In this document: one piece after another, positions 24,487 through 39,393 of the stretch
How positions within the stretch are numbered: the stretch's first letter is position 1
How the letters are laid out: each line of letters starts with the position of its first letter
Source: Pseudofabraea citricarpa
Taxonomy: Eukaryota; Ascomycota; Leotiomycetes; Helotiales; Dermateaceae
DNA: 64,000 nt
NCBI GenBank assembly: GCA_029641185.1
Contig: JAPWGK010000017.1
Location: 310,001 to 374,000, forward strand
Reading direction: 5' to 3'
Program-made: the position numbers and the translations under genes
Notes under the pieces: generated by a model
What the model was told of the DNA's origin: nothing
The model's database searches: none
The model's input: only the letters and a program-made list of their open reading frames with translations

Positions 24487-26278
24487 ATGGCAATCAGCAT
24501 CTCCCCACTCACCGAGACCGACATTCCAGGCGCCATCACAGCCATCCAAACGGCCTTCGCAGACGATCCATACAACCTATGGGTCTTCAATGATCGAGAG
24601 AAAGTCAGTCTCCACCTAAGCCTTCCTGTTGTTTCTCTTGGCTTGCTCTTGGTCGAAACGGGTGCCTCGTCAGCCTTTCTCACAATGCTTTTGTTTCAGA
24701 AGCACCACTGCTTGATTAGCCGCGTCGTGAAGCCATAAGACTCCACAGCTGATAGGCTTTCCTGCACCAAAATTGTCCGTCTCTTGTACAAGATTGCGAA
24801 ATGCCCTGCCATCGATTGGACAGAAGGGCTGAGAGTTGACGTGGTGTTTATTAGCTCGATCTGACGCGGAACTCGGTGTCGCTTGGAATTCGCTGTCGAT
24901 GGGGCATTCGCAATGCCCTCTTCTATGTCGCCAAAGACAAAACATCTGAAGACCCCGATAAAGTGCTTGGGATCTCATGTTGGCTACCTCCAAAACCAGC
25001 TGGCCAGAAGGAGACCTGGGGCGAGTGGTACGCAGCATGGCAGCTGTGGGGTCAGCAAGTTGGCATGAATCTCTGGTATGGGCGCGGCGGTTTGAATGTG
25101 AAGGTATGTTTTTGATTCTGTTCTGTTTGTGTTTTCCAGAAAATGTCCGGATCTCCTTTTTACCAAGGCCGGTTGTCATTTCTTTAGATTTTTCAGGGGC
25201 GCACATTTTCCACCTTAAAGTGCCACTTCACTTCGGATTCCGCTGCCAAAGTCCTGAATTCTCAGCAAGCTTTTTTGCGTGCATGCACGTTTGGTCACCG
25301 GGTTGGTGGAAGAAATGAGATGAAATGACCTAAGTCCTTTACTTTTGCTGTCATTTCATTTGATGCCAGCCGTTCGTGTTCTCGTTACACCACCGGTGAT
25401 CTTCCGAGGTTGCTTTCGGCGCCGGCACAGCTGAGAACATGTTATCGATGTTCGATGCCCTCAAACGGTGAACGAGTCGTGGCACCACCTAAGTCTAGGC
25501 TCGCAGCGAGGTAGAAGAAAAAATGCCCTCGGTCTGAAGGTTTTGACTTTTCTGGACAGCTGTTGGAAAGGCCTGAGAAAAAGTTTAAGCCCCATGTAAA
25601 ACGTTCTCTTGCCATGATCGGACACGAGACGAGACGAGATGAGACCAGGTCAAAGTTCTGATTTAAGCATACTTGCGAACCTCAACCACATTTGCGGGAT
25701 CGGTTCAGGTACTGGAATCTAGTGACCAGTGCTCACCGCATGCTGAGAACCAAGTCTACCGGTATGGCCTTTGGGTAAAGGCAATCTGGAGTTCCGCTCA
25801 GACTAAGGTTGGAAACACCAGCTTCAAGTTCATGCCACGTGCTTAAATATACACCTAATACTGACATAGTAGTGCCAAGCGGTTCACCACACATTTCCTT
25901 CTTCATGTTGTCGCTATTTGAAATTTCATGATACATCTCATTAACTCGAACCCTTCACAGCGTTATTATATCTGGAAGACCAAACAAGCCGAGGCACAGT
26001 CTGCCATCTGGACTGATCCTAAGGGTTACTATTTCCTCAACATCATGGTGGTACTACCGAGTGAGCAAGGTAAAGGCATTGGCAAGCTTCTCGCGGGTGA
26101 GGTGACCAAGAGAGCAGACCAAGAAGGCATAAAATGCTACTTGGAATCTAGTCGCGATATTCCAAACATGAAGATCTACGAATCATTGGGCTTTCATTTT
26201 GTCAAGGGCATGGAATGTGTGGATGGCGAGGATGTGTGTAAATTGTTCTGCATGGTGAGGGATCCAAAGACGGTCTAA
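24487..26278 (+). CDS. GNAT-family N-acetyltransferase with an 857-bp intron
   Basis: Three exons, 24487-24603, 24855-25103 and 25961-26278, give 227 aa. Both introns are phase 0 and unusually long (251 and 857 bp). The protein starts MAISISPLTETDIPGA, typical of fungal GNATs. The acetyl-CoA loop is SEQGKGIGKLL (QxxGxG/A motif A) in exon 3, followed by CYLESSRDIPNMKIYESLGF, the conserved C-terminal strand and helix. Exon 2 gives WGIRNALFYVAKD and GISCWLPPKP. The family acetylates amines using acetyl-CoA; in fungi these stand-alone copies are mostly uncharacterised. Exon joins rest on frame and on the expected order of family blocks. The first donor (GTCAGT) is non-consensus at +3. Confidence 0.85.
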
Positions 26279-29181
26279 ATTGGGGAGAAAGGTAAGATCT
26301 TGCGAGGGCAATAATACCAAGCTTCAAATGTTGCTAGAGATATATCATATCATGTTGATAGCTTGTTGTACTTGGTCGATACTATGTCAGCCTCAAAACT
26401 CCCATTCCAGTCGCCCTCGCCTTGGCGCTGTCGAGAGAGAAAGCACAATACAATGTATCCCTCGCTACTCTCCCCAGAATATGACTTTTTCCAGGCGCGA
26501 AGGATTGATATGGTTTCAAAACATCAATACGCAGCAGAAACAAAGTCGAAGGATCACGACCCAGAAATAACTCGCTGCCACTGGCTGTATTCGGCCCGGT
26601 GACCACAAAACATCTCAGATAAGCTTAATAGGTAAATCTCTTAAGGTATGTGAACTCGGGAACTCGACTGAGCCTAGATCCCATCCCATCATAGTGACAT
26701 CTTTTTGTCTTTTTTGTCTTTTTCCTGGGGTTTTTGATCAGCTTCGGGATTGGAAAGACCCGTGCTTCATGGTGTCGATCACTGAACGAAGTGAGTGCAG
26801 CTGTTTTTCTTGGGGAAAACTTATCGACCGTTTGAGCCACTGGATCCTTTTGCGGTGAGCAAGAATGGCCTTCGGGGTTCTCTGTCGGCGTACTGAGTAT
26901 CACTCGGCGATGAATTGAATTCGGGGAGGTAGCAGGAGTTTTATCATATGAGCTGGTTGATGTGTTACACCTGTTATGTGTATTGCGTGTTCTCTGCTTG
27001 ATAGAAGTCTGCGAGTATGAGGGCATGCTATAATGTGTGATGATCATGTTTGTGTATGAATACATGTGCATATTACCTCCTCAGCTTGTGTAGAGTGCAG
27101 GAGCATAGCTAGCTGAAGTCTTTCGTATGGTTATTGCGAGTACGAAGGTACCATGAGTCGTGGGCTCGCTTGTCTCACTTATGTAGAGGGAATTCGTATC
27201 GCCCGTGCTGTGTCATTGCTTCGAATGTTTATGTGCTCAATTAGAAAGTCGTGAGAGAGGAAAGGGAGCCGAAAGTTAGTGGTGGAGGATATGGAGTTCC
27301 TTAGAAAAATATGTCAAATCTTCATACAATGTTGTGAGTATAAGCGAGGAGGTTTGGTACTCACTCATTCATTGGCGAATACCCATGTTACCTTCTGATG
27401 GTTGGTTTAAATTGTTGTTATCTACTATCTACAGTCAATCCTAGGTCTTTGAATCACTCAAGTTTCACCCGCAGTGATTATAAACCTGAAGGTTTGAAGA
27501 ATGGAAGAATGTGGATTTTGTAGCATAAATTTGACCTGGGGGATCTTCTGAGTCCTACATCTGAGAATTTTCTAGATCCGGCAGACTTACCTTATCTTTC
27601 AGGTTTCTTGTATATTCTGAGTGCCTGAACAGTGATCAAGTCCTCCGCAAATTCGTCGCGTCCTTGTACGTAAAAGGGCACCACCTCGAGGAGGGAGACA
27701 TTTTATTTGTTGCTGTAAAGGCCGTAAGTCAGATAAACTTCTTACTGCATTCATTACACCTCGTATATTCTCTCTCTACGATTTATCATCTTCCCCTCCA
27801 AGCAGATCTTGTTTGCAGATGACTACGTGCCCAGGGAAGTAGGATTCGGATTACGACTCGCTCAACGCATCTCTTCGTCATCATAGTCTTAGAATAGCAG
27901 ATCGGAAGGAAACTTGAAGGTCGGATAGAAGTTTTCTGTGCTTTGACTCTTGAGCGATATTTTCTAGAAGAACTATCCAGAGATATGCGGAGAAGGGATT
28001 TCTTGTCTCCATGTTCTTTCAGCTCATAGAGTCCGTATTATACGCTTGATCCATAAAATAAAGGATTCCCGCCATGGGATCCACCAATTGACAACCAGAT
28101 GCTCCTACTCACGGATGCCAGTGGGCCCCGTGAATCTACTTGAGCATCTTGATTTCGCAACTCTTTGCAAATCACATGTATAAAAGCCTGGCGATCGAAA
28201 AAAGCATGCCTGGGAGTTCTTGAAATAGGTCGGCTAAGATATAGTGGTACGCGTCATGAACCCAATCGCTTGGGGTAGCAGACAAATCATTGGGCAATTG
28301 ATGGGTAGCGGGATTAAAAACAACGGTATAACCAGTTCGTGAGCTAGACTAACGCCCTTGGCCAGTCAGACTTGACGTCTTTTGAATTGTGATGATGGCT
28401 TCTAGAATAGAATGTCTCTCGTCTTCGGATGAAGATTCCGAGGTTTGCCTGATCTACACCCTGAGAGCCCCCGCTGCTCGCTTCGAGTTTTTCTTCAGAA
28501 TTGCCACTGTTGCGAGTGATGACCACAAGATTGAAGGATAAAGAGTACTGACTGTGAAGATGCATAGGAACTAACAAAGAGTGCTTTATGCGGGGAAGCA
28601 GTATTTATTCAATGCTCTCTTTCTAGCTGTGATTTGCTCGACCCGAGGCTTGCCTGATGTCGGATCTGGGATTCGAGGGATTTGAAAACGTCTGATGAAC
28701 TCAAAAGTTTAACGCTGATCAGTGTTTCATGCTCGTGCTCCCTAGTTGCATATGGATAGATGCGAAAGTCAAAAGGCGGAGCCTTACAGGCAGCCCTGGC
28801 GTGTCTTTGAGCTGTGATTGAAGGCATTATCGAATCAGCCTCTCCACAGCAGCGTATGGATGTTTCAACACGTGACTGGCCATATATTTCAGTGATTGTG
28901 AATGGCCCAAATGGCTCAGGTGGGGTGGTCATGGCCCCAATAATAGACCGGATTCTACAATGGCGTCGTTTATCGTTTCCGAGATACGCTCAGCCTCACT
29001 AACCATCCTCAATACCTAAGCCACCATATCTTCGCACGACTCCCAGCCTACCTACACAAACACCATATCACCTACTAGGTCCCTTCTTCTACCATCTCTA
29101 CGCTTCTGTCCATACCAAGAAACTTTCACCAGTTCACGATCAGATACATTACCTTGGCTGCATGAGCGGCAATAACACATC
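26279..29181. other. 2.9 kb region without a supported gene
   Basis: It lies between two plus-strand genes. Many short ORFs exist, the longest about 148 codons on the minus strand (26625-27071), of biased composition. A 107-codon minus-strand ORF (28609-28932) has a reasonable ATG context but no recognised domain. The end (about 29020-29180) is the promoter and leader of the next gene. No tRNA-like cloverleaf was found. Confidence 0.4.
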
Positions 29182-30732
29182 ATGCTCGACGAAAACCTCC
29201 CAACCTTCTTCATAAAGCCCTCCTCCTCAGACAACCCGCACTCGAGTACCATATTCTTGAGTCAGAATGGTTCGGAACTGCAACCGGAGTATACGCTTCG
29301 TCGTCCAAACCCAGAGGTGCCTGCCGCGCAGAACAAGTACGGAGTAGCCCTCTACGACTCCTATAACCCAGAGGTCTTGTTTGCGGAGGTATTGGTAGAG
29401 CCGGAATGGACTCAGCCGACACTCTCGCAGGCAGAAGTCCGAGCACAGAATGGAGTTCCTTCAGCTCCTGTACCGATTGTTCCTAACAACTTCGCGATTC
29501 AGCTGTATAACCCTGATCAACAAGTTACAGTACGTCAAGTAGCGGGAACATGGAACTCCTCAGCCTTCTGGGAGTTTGAGATGCCCCAGAGCACCTTCCG
29601 AATCCCTTCAGCCTCAGCCCTTGACCGAAGTCAGAGCGATCCGGCAGCCTCAGATCTTACCCCCAAAGTATCGTTCAAGTGGAGAAGGGATGGAAAATTG
29701 TCGAGAGATATATCGTGCGTACTCGCTGGAAAGTCAACAAATGGCAAGAAGAGCAAGGAGCCGGATATCGTGGTTGCAATGTTTAAGGGTGGAAAGGATC
29801 TCACAATCTATCAGCCAAATATGCATCGTGTAGACGTCGAAGATATCAAAGGTCTCGAGGTCGTCTTCATTTTGAGCGCCGCTGTCATTAAAGATATCTT
29901 CTTCAATGCTAGCAGGGAGATGTTTAATATCAGAGCACCAACAACGGGCGGAAGGAAAAACAGTGGCCCGCAGCTTCCAATCAGCGGCAGAAAGAGGACG
30001 AACTCTTCTCCTGCAGGGCCAACTATGTCTGGGGCAATAGTACCAACGCAATCTGTCCAGAATGCCGTGCCAGCATCACAAGTTCCCCCACAAAATAACT
30101 CGAGACCTCATCAATCAGGGCCACGGCCGCCACCTGCTAATGCTCGCCAACAGGAAATTGATGCCGAGACGGCGAGACTGAAAGCATTGGTTGAAGCTGA
30201 AGAGAAAGAGCAACAAAGAATCGAGCTTGAAGAACAACGGCGTATAAAGTTGATGCTGGAAGCCGAAGAGCGAGAGCAAAGAAGAAAGGATGCTGAGGTG
30301 GCCAAGGAGACAGAGCGGTTAAGAAAGCAGTACGGTGTTCCGGGCACATCCCCAGGCCCAAGGGTGCAGTTCAGTCAACCTCCTATGCCTCCAAGACCTC
30401 AGCAACAGCAATACCCTCCTCGACCGCAAGGCATGCCTCAAACTCAAAGTGCTCCACATTCTCGACCGGTTCCCGTTCCACGTCCTCAAAGCACACCCCA
30501 AACGCAAGCTGCAAGCGGACCTTCTGCTTGTTCTACTATCAATAGCTGGTTGGGTGGATCAAGCCGTCCCGCAAATCCATCACCATATATTCAGACGCAC
30601 ACCCAAGGATCGGCAAGTGCAAGCGGCTTCTTTGGATTGGGAGGCAGACACAAAGAAGAGAGAAGCAAGCTCCTCGGAGCAGCGAGCGAGGGAGGAAAGA
30701 GGATCGCCAAGAAGCGAAGTGTTTTCTTTTGA
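29182..30732 (+). CDS. Conserved fungal protein of unknown function, coiled coil
   Basis: A single exon of 516 aa from ATG 29182. Residues 1-255 look globular: blocks such as YGVALYDSYNPEVLFAEVLV, FAIQLYNPDQQVTVR and GLEVVFILSAAVIKDIFF alternate strands with charged loops and include a KGGKDLTIYQPNMHRVD segment. A strongly charged helix at about 330-385 (rich in Glu, Arg, Gln, with LKALVEAEEKEQQR) should form a coiled coil. Then comes a Pro/Gln-rich disordered stretch and a basic, Gly/Ser-rich C-terminus ending KKRSVFF. I believe close relatives are widespread in Pezizomycotina without a named function, but this is recollection of family appearance only. No signal peptide or membrane helix. 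Confidence 0.85.
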   Translation: MLDENLPTFFIKPSSSDNPHSSTIFLSQNGSELQPEYTLRRPNPEVPAAQNKYGVALYDSYNPEVLFAEVLVEPEWTQPTLSQAEVRAQNGVPSAPVPIVPNNFAIQLYNPDQQVTVRQVAGTWNSSAFWEFEMPQSTFRIPSASALDRSQSDPAASDLTPKVSFKWRRDGKLSRDISCVLAGKSTNGKKSKEPDIVVAMFKGGKDLTIYQPNMHRVDVEDIKGLEVVFILSAAVIKDIFFNASREMFNIRAPTTGGRKNSGPQLPISGRKRTNSSPAGPTMSGAIVPTQSVQNAVPASQVPPQNNSRPHQSGPRPPPANARQQEIDAETARLKALVEAEEKEQQRIELEEQRRIKLMLEAEEREQRRKDAEVAKETERLRKQYGVPGTSPGPRVQFSQPPMPPRPQQQQYPPRPQGMPQTQSAPHSRPVPVPRPQSTPQTQAASGPSACSTINSWLGGSSRPANPSPYIQTHTQGSASASGFFGLGGRHKEERSKLLGAASEGGKRIAKKRSVFF

Positions 30733-32877
30733 TTCTATGATACCACATTTTCTATAAGACATGGAAGGGGCGTTTCTTTCCACTGGCAGACACTCGTTTG
30801 ACCAACTTTCGATTTTTACGAAGATAGATGGTTCTTTCTACCACTCTTGGCCTAGGGATCATATAGCGAGGCGTTGGGCTTTTAAACACAGGACTTGGGA
30901 TCACCTAACTTACTTTTGATCAGGAATAAAAAAAAACCCCTTTAAATTCATAACATTCTCTCGTGTATTATGACTGTGTACAGGCTTTTACTAGCGGTGG
31001 AGAAAAGCGTCAACTGATGAGGTTGGTTTATCTGAAGAAATACTCCCCATCTAATGTAAGATGTGCTCACTGCATGCAAGACGACATCTGATATCTTAGT
31101 AGACTAGGCTTGCATGCTCTTCTACATATGCACAAGTGATACAAGAAATGAAGCTGCTGCTGCCAGACTGAACCTGAAGGTATACATGACATGTCACTTT
31201 TTCCCACCATGGTTTGCAGGCTTACTATTACTATGGTCTACCTGGGCAATAAAACATGGTGATAAGATACTTAAGATGTATTGTGGTAAGTCCTGGGAAA
31301 ACTGTTCTTCTTGCAGTTTAATAGAATATTCTACCACACTAAGTGAATTGTTATTAACCCAGCTGTTAAATACTCGACTCAAATTTCAATCCTTTCTCTC
31401 CACGGCCAGGGAAGATTATGGATCCAGCAAGGTCATGCACACACGGTACCCTCAAGTCCAGTCTCTGGGCCATGAAGCAGCCCTGCTCTCGAGGCTCAAG
31501 CCACGGGAGCAAGTCAACCCACGGCAGCGAGATTAACCTCGTTGCGGCCACCGCTGCATATCCCCAGTGCACGATCCGACGTGATTGGGTCCTGACAGAG
31601 TTTTGTTGCTCGTCTGCAAAAATGAGGGCGATTGGTCTACATCGTCCGAATCCCCCATTCCGAGTCAGTGTGGAGGGTGTGGAGTTCGAGAGGCGCCAAT
31701 AGAACTTGGGAGGTCACATGGAGCCAGTCTCAGATTACTGTCTGGTTAGTGGTGGTGGTGGTGGTGATGGTGGTGGTGGTTGATGTGTGGTATGGTGGCC
31801 GCCAGCCTACATACGGTCAGTACACCGTACCGTATGGCGCCCGGTACTTGTTATTACTTGCAGTACTGTACCTACTTGTGTGTTTCTTGAACCAGGCCAG
31901 GGAGGATGGATGCTACATATCCAACCGGAGTCGCTGGCGAGTCTTCCACCACCAGCACCAGACCAGTTTGGCGAGGGCATGGCCGAGGTGGTCAGCTGGC
32001 TCGCAGCAGACCCAACATCCAGCACCTTTCGGGGTACATTCTGCGATACTCGAACTCTGCCCGTCTACATGTCCACAGTTCTTGCGACCCGACCTGAAAT
32101 TCGGCCACGATGATATCATTCTCGTCGCTTTCTTCAAGCAGTGCCTCACGCTTATCGTGTTGTCTCCCGCTGCGCTGCCGCTTTCCCGCCGGTCGTCTGT
32201 GGGGATGGGGGCCATTTCCAGGCTGACATTGAGCCTAGACTCGACCGTGTGTGTGTGTGTGTGTGTGTGCTAGAGGAGACCTTTTTGTAGGCCTAGCTGA
32301 CAGCCACTCGTACGGTGCTGGGACGACTGCTCCCACCCTTCACGAGAAGTAGGAACTGTCGCTGTGAGGAATGGTGGTGGTGCTGTTGCTACTGGGAGAT
32401 GGATTCCGCTGGACGAGATACAAGCACCACCACAGTAATACAGCCATGAGAAAAAAACAATTATAGGATATTTTCAGTGTGATCTGCAGCCTCAATCACA
32501 TCTCTTTCACTCGTCAAGCCACAGCTTATGCTGAATCGAGGTTGTGCAAACTCGTTTGGTGAGCAGCATCGTGGCGAAGCTCGCGAGCACAGCACATCTC
32601 CATGCATCACCTACATCATTGTTGGCACAGATAGGGCTGTAAGGGTCGCTGGTGAGTGCCAGAAGAAAAGGTATAAGAAGCTGCACCATGCACAATTTGC
32701 GATGCCTCCTCATCATTGGGAACTTATCCCGTCGCAGTCTGAATAGCATCCATCTCACGCTCGGCATCTTCTCAGCCTTACCCCACATTCAGCAGAGCAT
32801 CATTGTTCTCAGCATCGCACGCCAGCAAGACAAGTCCGCACCCAGAAGCCTGCAATCTTCACCAGATCCATAAGGAT
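30733..32877. other. 2.1 kb intergenic region, simple repeats
   Basis: It holds a GTG-rich run near 31749-31781 and (GT)11 at 32247-32269. Around 31820-31880 several GTAC tetramers cluster. Overlapping ORFs at 31632-32273 are driven by these repeats and are not accepted. Confidence 0.45.
32247..32269. repeat. (GT)11 microsatellite
   Basis: An uninterrupted GT dinucleotide run. Confidence 0.95.
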
Positions 32878-33289
32878 ATGTCGACTCAAGCCGCAACACT
32901 CTCCAGACTTGCTAGAAAGGGCTCCCATACCTCTATATCATCCAATGGGTAAGCATTGTCGCATCATGTCAGTAGAGCTCCTCTAACAAAGCCATAGCTC
33001 TATCGACTTGTCTAGCCACAACCATATATACGGGAACAACCGCTTGCTCGGTCACATACGTTCCATCCCAGCCCTCCCAACATGGCTGCACGATTGGGTC
33101 AACGAACCACACAGACATGAGCAAATCGCTGTGGGAGCAACATCAAGAGGTCTCGCAGTCATGACCAATGACGCTGCCGGCGTCCGAAACGTACTGGATT
33201 GTGTGCCCGTAGTGGATGAGAAGAACTCGACCTTTGTAGGATGGAGGAGGAAGGCTTGGACCTTTCCCTCAACCAAAACGGAGCTTTGA
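32878..33289 (+). CDS. Small protein of unknown function, two exons
   Basis: Exons 32878-32948 and 32998-33289 give 120 aa. The 49-bp intron has GTAAGC, a CTCTAAC branch site and a CATAG end, and joins the frame exactly (SSNG then SIDLSSHNH). The protein is Ser-rich at the N-terminus, then IPALPTWLHDWV, GATSRGLAVMTNDAAGV and STFVGWRRKAW. No signal peptide, membrane helix or known motif is seen. The regular intron and normal composition argue that it is real. Confidence 0.65.
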
Positions 33290-34186
33290 GGTCCCAGCAA
33301 TGTGCTGTATGGCCATGTTCAATCAGCTCAAGAGATTTATACGTTTAGATGGGTTATGATTTGTATTGCAGTGCGCGGGAAAAGAGTCCTAGAGGCGTTA
33401 TGATTGGTATGGAACATCCTTGGGAGAACGGGCATATAGGCGTTGTGAATTCTACTATACATACTAAACACTTGGGGGGAGTCGTGATCGGGGATATTTT
33501 TGGTTTACGGAGTTAAGAGTTAAGGCGACCAGTTCTGCACTTACCAAAGATCATGGCTTTTAGAATCCTGGCGATCTGTCCAAGCGATGCTAGGAGAAAT
33601 AAAAATAATTGCATTAAGACTTCTCCAGCGTGTGCCACTAGAATAAGAGGTTCTCGTGCTTGAGGCAGACCGGTAGCTTGTAGAAGACGGAACCGAAAGC
33701 GGCGTCTGCGCCAGAAACTCCATGACTCGGTTGGGGTCTCACTCTCGTGACGTACACGTGAGCTGCAATGAGGTGTATGTAGTGCATGGCTTTCGAAGGA
33801 GCTCATAGGAGTGAAGAGGCGACCTTGCAGAGTTGGTGGTCAAACAGTGAAGATATTCGTGGCCAGTTCTGCCTGGAGGAGCCAATATCTAAGCGTCTGG
33901 AAGGAGGTGGAAAGCTCTGGCATATCACCAATCGCGCTAACAAGCGAGACCCAGTAGCATCATCGTCAGGTACACTTGGAGCTACTATCAACCATCATCA
34001 CAACTGATTGCCATCCTACTTATTTCCTCCAACCTCCATCTCCCGCAATCATCCCGCAATCCTCACCACACTCTACCATCACCCGTAGAGTCTCCTTCCC
34101 CGTCCATCGCCATCTCACGGCGTATTCTTTAACATAAACCACCACAATCTCGGGATACTGATCGATCCGATCACCAATCATTCAAC
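33290..34186. promoter_or_regulatory. Upstream region of Cdc48
   Basis: The last 170 bases are strongly CT-rich with a repeated CCCGCAATC (about 34043-34062), the usual look of a highly expressed fungal promoter or leader. A minus-strand 97-codon ORF at 33513-33806 with a hydrophobic C-terminus is not accepted. Confidence 0.5.
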
Positions 34187-36939
<2,753 letters not shown>

Positions 36940-37500
36940 ATCTGTACTCTTATCTTTTCCTTTGAATGCATACGAGAATCTCCATGGTTGGGAAGGGCTA
37001 CCATGGGAAGGATACTATTCGGAGTCGGATGCTTCATGGTATGCTCTCGATGCTGCATATTCGCATCAAGGTTCTGCCCCATAGGGTAATTTTCTCTTTA
37101 GGTTGCATACAGTCCTCAGTCGTCATAGTGCTTGCCTTATTATAGACTGTCCAATAAATTCCATCATTCATCTTCTATTACGCCTTTGCTATGCTGTGAT
37201 GTTCAGATGTGGGAAAAGGAGTAACAATTAAATCCGAACCACTGTAGTGCATAATGTGTCACCACCCAGCCTGCTATAGAAAGAGAGGCATATAGACAGC
37301 GGCTTCCTGTCAGACCATGCCAATCCTTCGTAGGCCATGCGTTTCCCCGTGTTTTGTTTCAACCCAAGAGAAACAGCTAAATTCTTGAAACCCAAAATCT
37401 TCCCTGCCACTGTGACAGCGACTGATATGATCCACCAAATATGCGTCCCATGCCAACCATCCAACTCCAGTCCTTGACCCATTCATTCTGCAGTGATCGA
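36940..37500. other. Intergenic between convergent genes
   Basis: 561 bp holding the 3' UTRs of Cdc48 and of the 147-aa gene. Nothing further recognised. Confidence 0.4.
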
Positions 37501-38060
37501 CTATTCCCCGACCTCACAGACCAGCTCTAGACAATCCCTGGTGACCCGTACGCCCTCTTCGACCACGGGCTTAGGAAGAGCCAAGCTTGTCTTCCCACTA
37601 GATACTGCCGAGCCATTCGATTGCGCCTGGCCGTCTTTGGTTGGAGCCTCCCTCTCTGCTGCGGTATCTTTCCGTACGTCTTCCAGTACTCGTGCCATGA
37701 GGGCCGGGAAGGTGCTGCAGTCGCCCGACCGGAGCAGGTCGAGGGCGTGGTCTTGAATCAGCGTCGGCCAGTTGCTAGGCGAAGCATTGAGGGCATGGAG
37801 GAGGGATTCTTGGATTCTACAGCAAATTAACATGGTGAAACGGGAATCAACAGCAGCAGGTTACAGCAGAGGAATATGGGAAATGGCTATGGGATGCAAG
37901 AAACAGAGGTGGAGTGGTGGTGGCAGACGTACTTGGCGACATGGCCGTCTCGCAGCAGCAGAGTATTTATCTGACTGCGAAGCTCAGGATCTTGTGTTGA
38001 TGCGGTGTAGGTAGAGGCAGCCTTGGGCACACGGACTGGAGTCGTCGGTTCTGAAGCCAT
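37501..38060 (-). CDS. Small conserved-looking protein, unknown function
   Basis: Two exons on the minus strand, 37933-38060 and 37501-37816, give 147 aa. The intron (GTACGT to GCTGTAG) joins K43 across the splice. After a disordered start the segment RSQINTLLLRDGHVAK is followed by IQESLLHALNAS, NWPTLIQDHALDLL and TFPALMARVLEDVRKD, which should form several amphipathic helices. A Gly/Ser-rich loop and a last helix (VRVTRDCLELVCEV) follow. The helical look suggests a subunit of a complex, but I do not recognise the family. No signal or membrane segment. Confidence 0.72.
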
Positions 38061-39393
38061 GCTGGCTGGTTGTGTTGGTAGAGGTGAGCGGCAGCTTTCA
38101 CGGTTGACCTCGTCGAGTCTCTGTCCTTCTTTGTTTATTTCTGCAGCTGGAAGCGGAATGCTAAGCAAATGATGTTTGTATACTGGTAAAGACAGGTCGA
38201 GATGTGCCCGAGGGACTCCAAAATGCTGGGGAATGAATAGCACGTCGGCCTCTTGTTCAATGGCTCGTATTGTCCGTTATTCGTGAAGCCATTCTGACGA
38301 GGCTGCAGGTGGACCAAAAGCCCGGAAGGCTGACAGAGTCCTCGATTGTCAGGCGCAGAGAACGGCATAGCACGTGCCATCTGATGAGCTGCCGCTGACT
38401 AAGGAGGGCGGGCGCGAAGCCAGCAGAGATCCGGATCCAATAGTGAGTCGCCGGCTTCAGCTCTCTGTGAGCCTTGAAACCACCACAACGTTTCAGAGAA
38501 TCCGTTCACAACCCCCCCAAGCATCGCAGCCTCTCGACAATTGGCCATGCGCAATAGCAGAGTCGCTGTGGCGTCTCCCCGCGCCCAATTGCTATGTCCA
38601 TGATGCCCTTTTGGGCTCGCAGCGCGAAAAGGTGATGGCACTATTGCATGTTCGGGCGTGGGTGGCACGATAGCCATCACATTCCTTCACGGAGTACATG
38701 TGAGTTCAGAGCTTCAAACACTCCTGAGAAGGGTTCAAATGCGGACACTGCGCCCTCTGTTCCTTCCCCAGGTGTTCGTTTTGCATACAGTGCAGCCTCA
38801 CGCACATTCCTTCCAACCCCCCAATCTCTGGGAAATCAGCCTACACTAAAAAAGCACGATACCTACCATACGAGTACTTGAGCGTCAGCATTTGCCACTC
38901 CAGGACACTGGGAGCACTGAGCACAAGCATCATCTAGTCGACGCTTTCGTCTTTCCCCGTCTCTGCTCCGTACTGTTCGTCGCACCTCATATTCACTAGA
39001 TTTCGTTTCGAGCCCTTTTACGTCATTTCGGGACCTGCCAGACCCGTTTCGCTGTCAAGCGGAAGTGCTAAAAGCATTTTCAGTAGGGTGATCACTGCGC
39101 TCAGTCGACAAGCTCAGGCAGGTGTTGTAGCAGCCGCAGGAAAAACGTGGGTGGACGTTGATCAGAGTTGCGATCCTCAAACGTTCCGTGTTTTGCATTC
39201 CCAGCATTTCCGCTTCCCAGTCAACCTGTCAACCAAGAACTTACCGGGTCACGCCCTGTACTTACCTGGTATTCTTGGGCTGGGAATTGTTACAAACTCC
39301 CCATTATCGCCAGTACGAAGGACGGTTCAACTACTCCATCTTCACCTCGAGATCTTGGAGCAAGTTTAGCGACCCATTGACTACTACTTCACC
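38061..39393. other. 1.3 kb divergent intergenic region
   Basis: It separates the start of the 147-aa gene and the start of the secreted protein. CACGTG occurs at about 38371. No gene is recognised. Confidence 0.4.

Noticed and set aside
26625..27071. 148-codon minus-strand ORF
   Set aside because: Biased composition rich in Ser, Thr and Lys; no domain, and repeated short frames nearby.
28609..28932. 107-codon minus-strand ORF with a good ATG context
   Set aside because: No recognised motif, no intron evidence and location in a promoter-like region; left unannotated but could be tested by RNA-seq.
33513..33806. 97-codon minus-strand ORF with a hydrophobic C-terminus
   Set aside because: Looks like a tail-anchored protein by chance; no family recognised, and an overlapping ORF in another frame is equally plausible.
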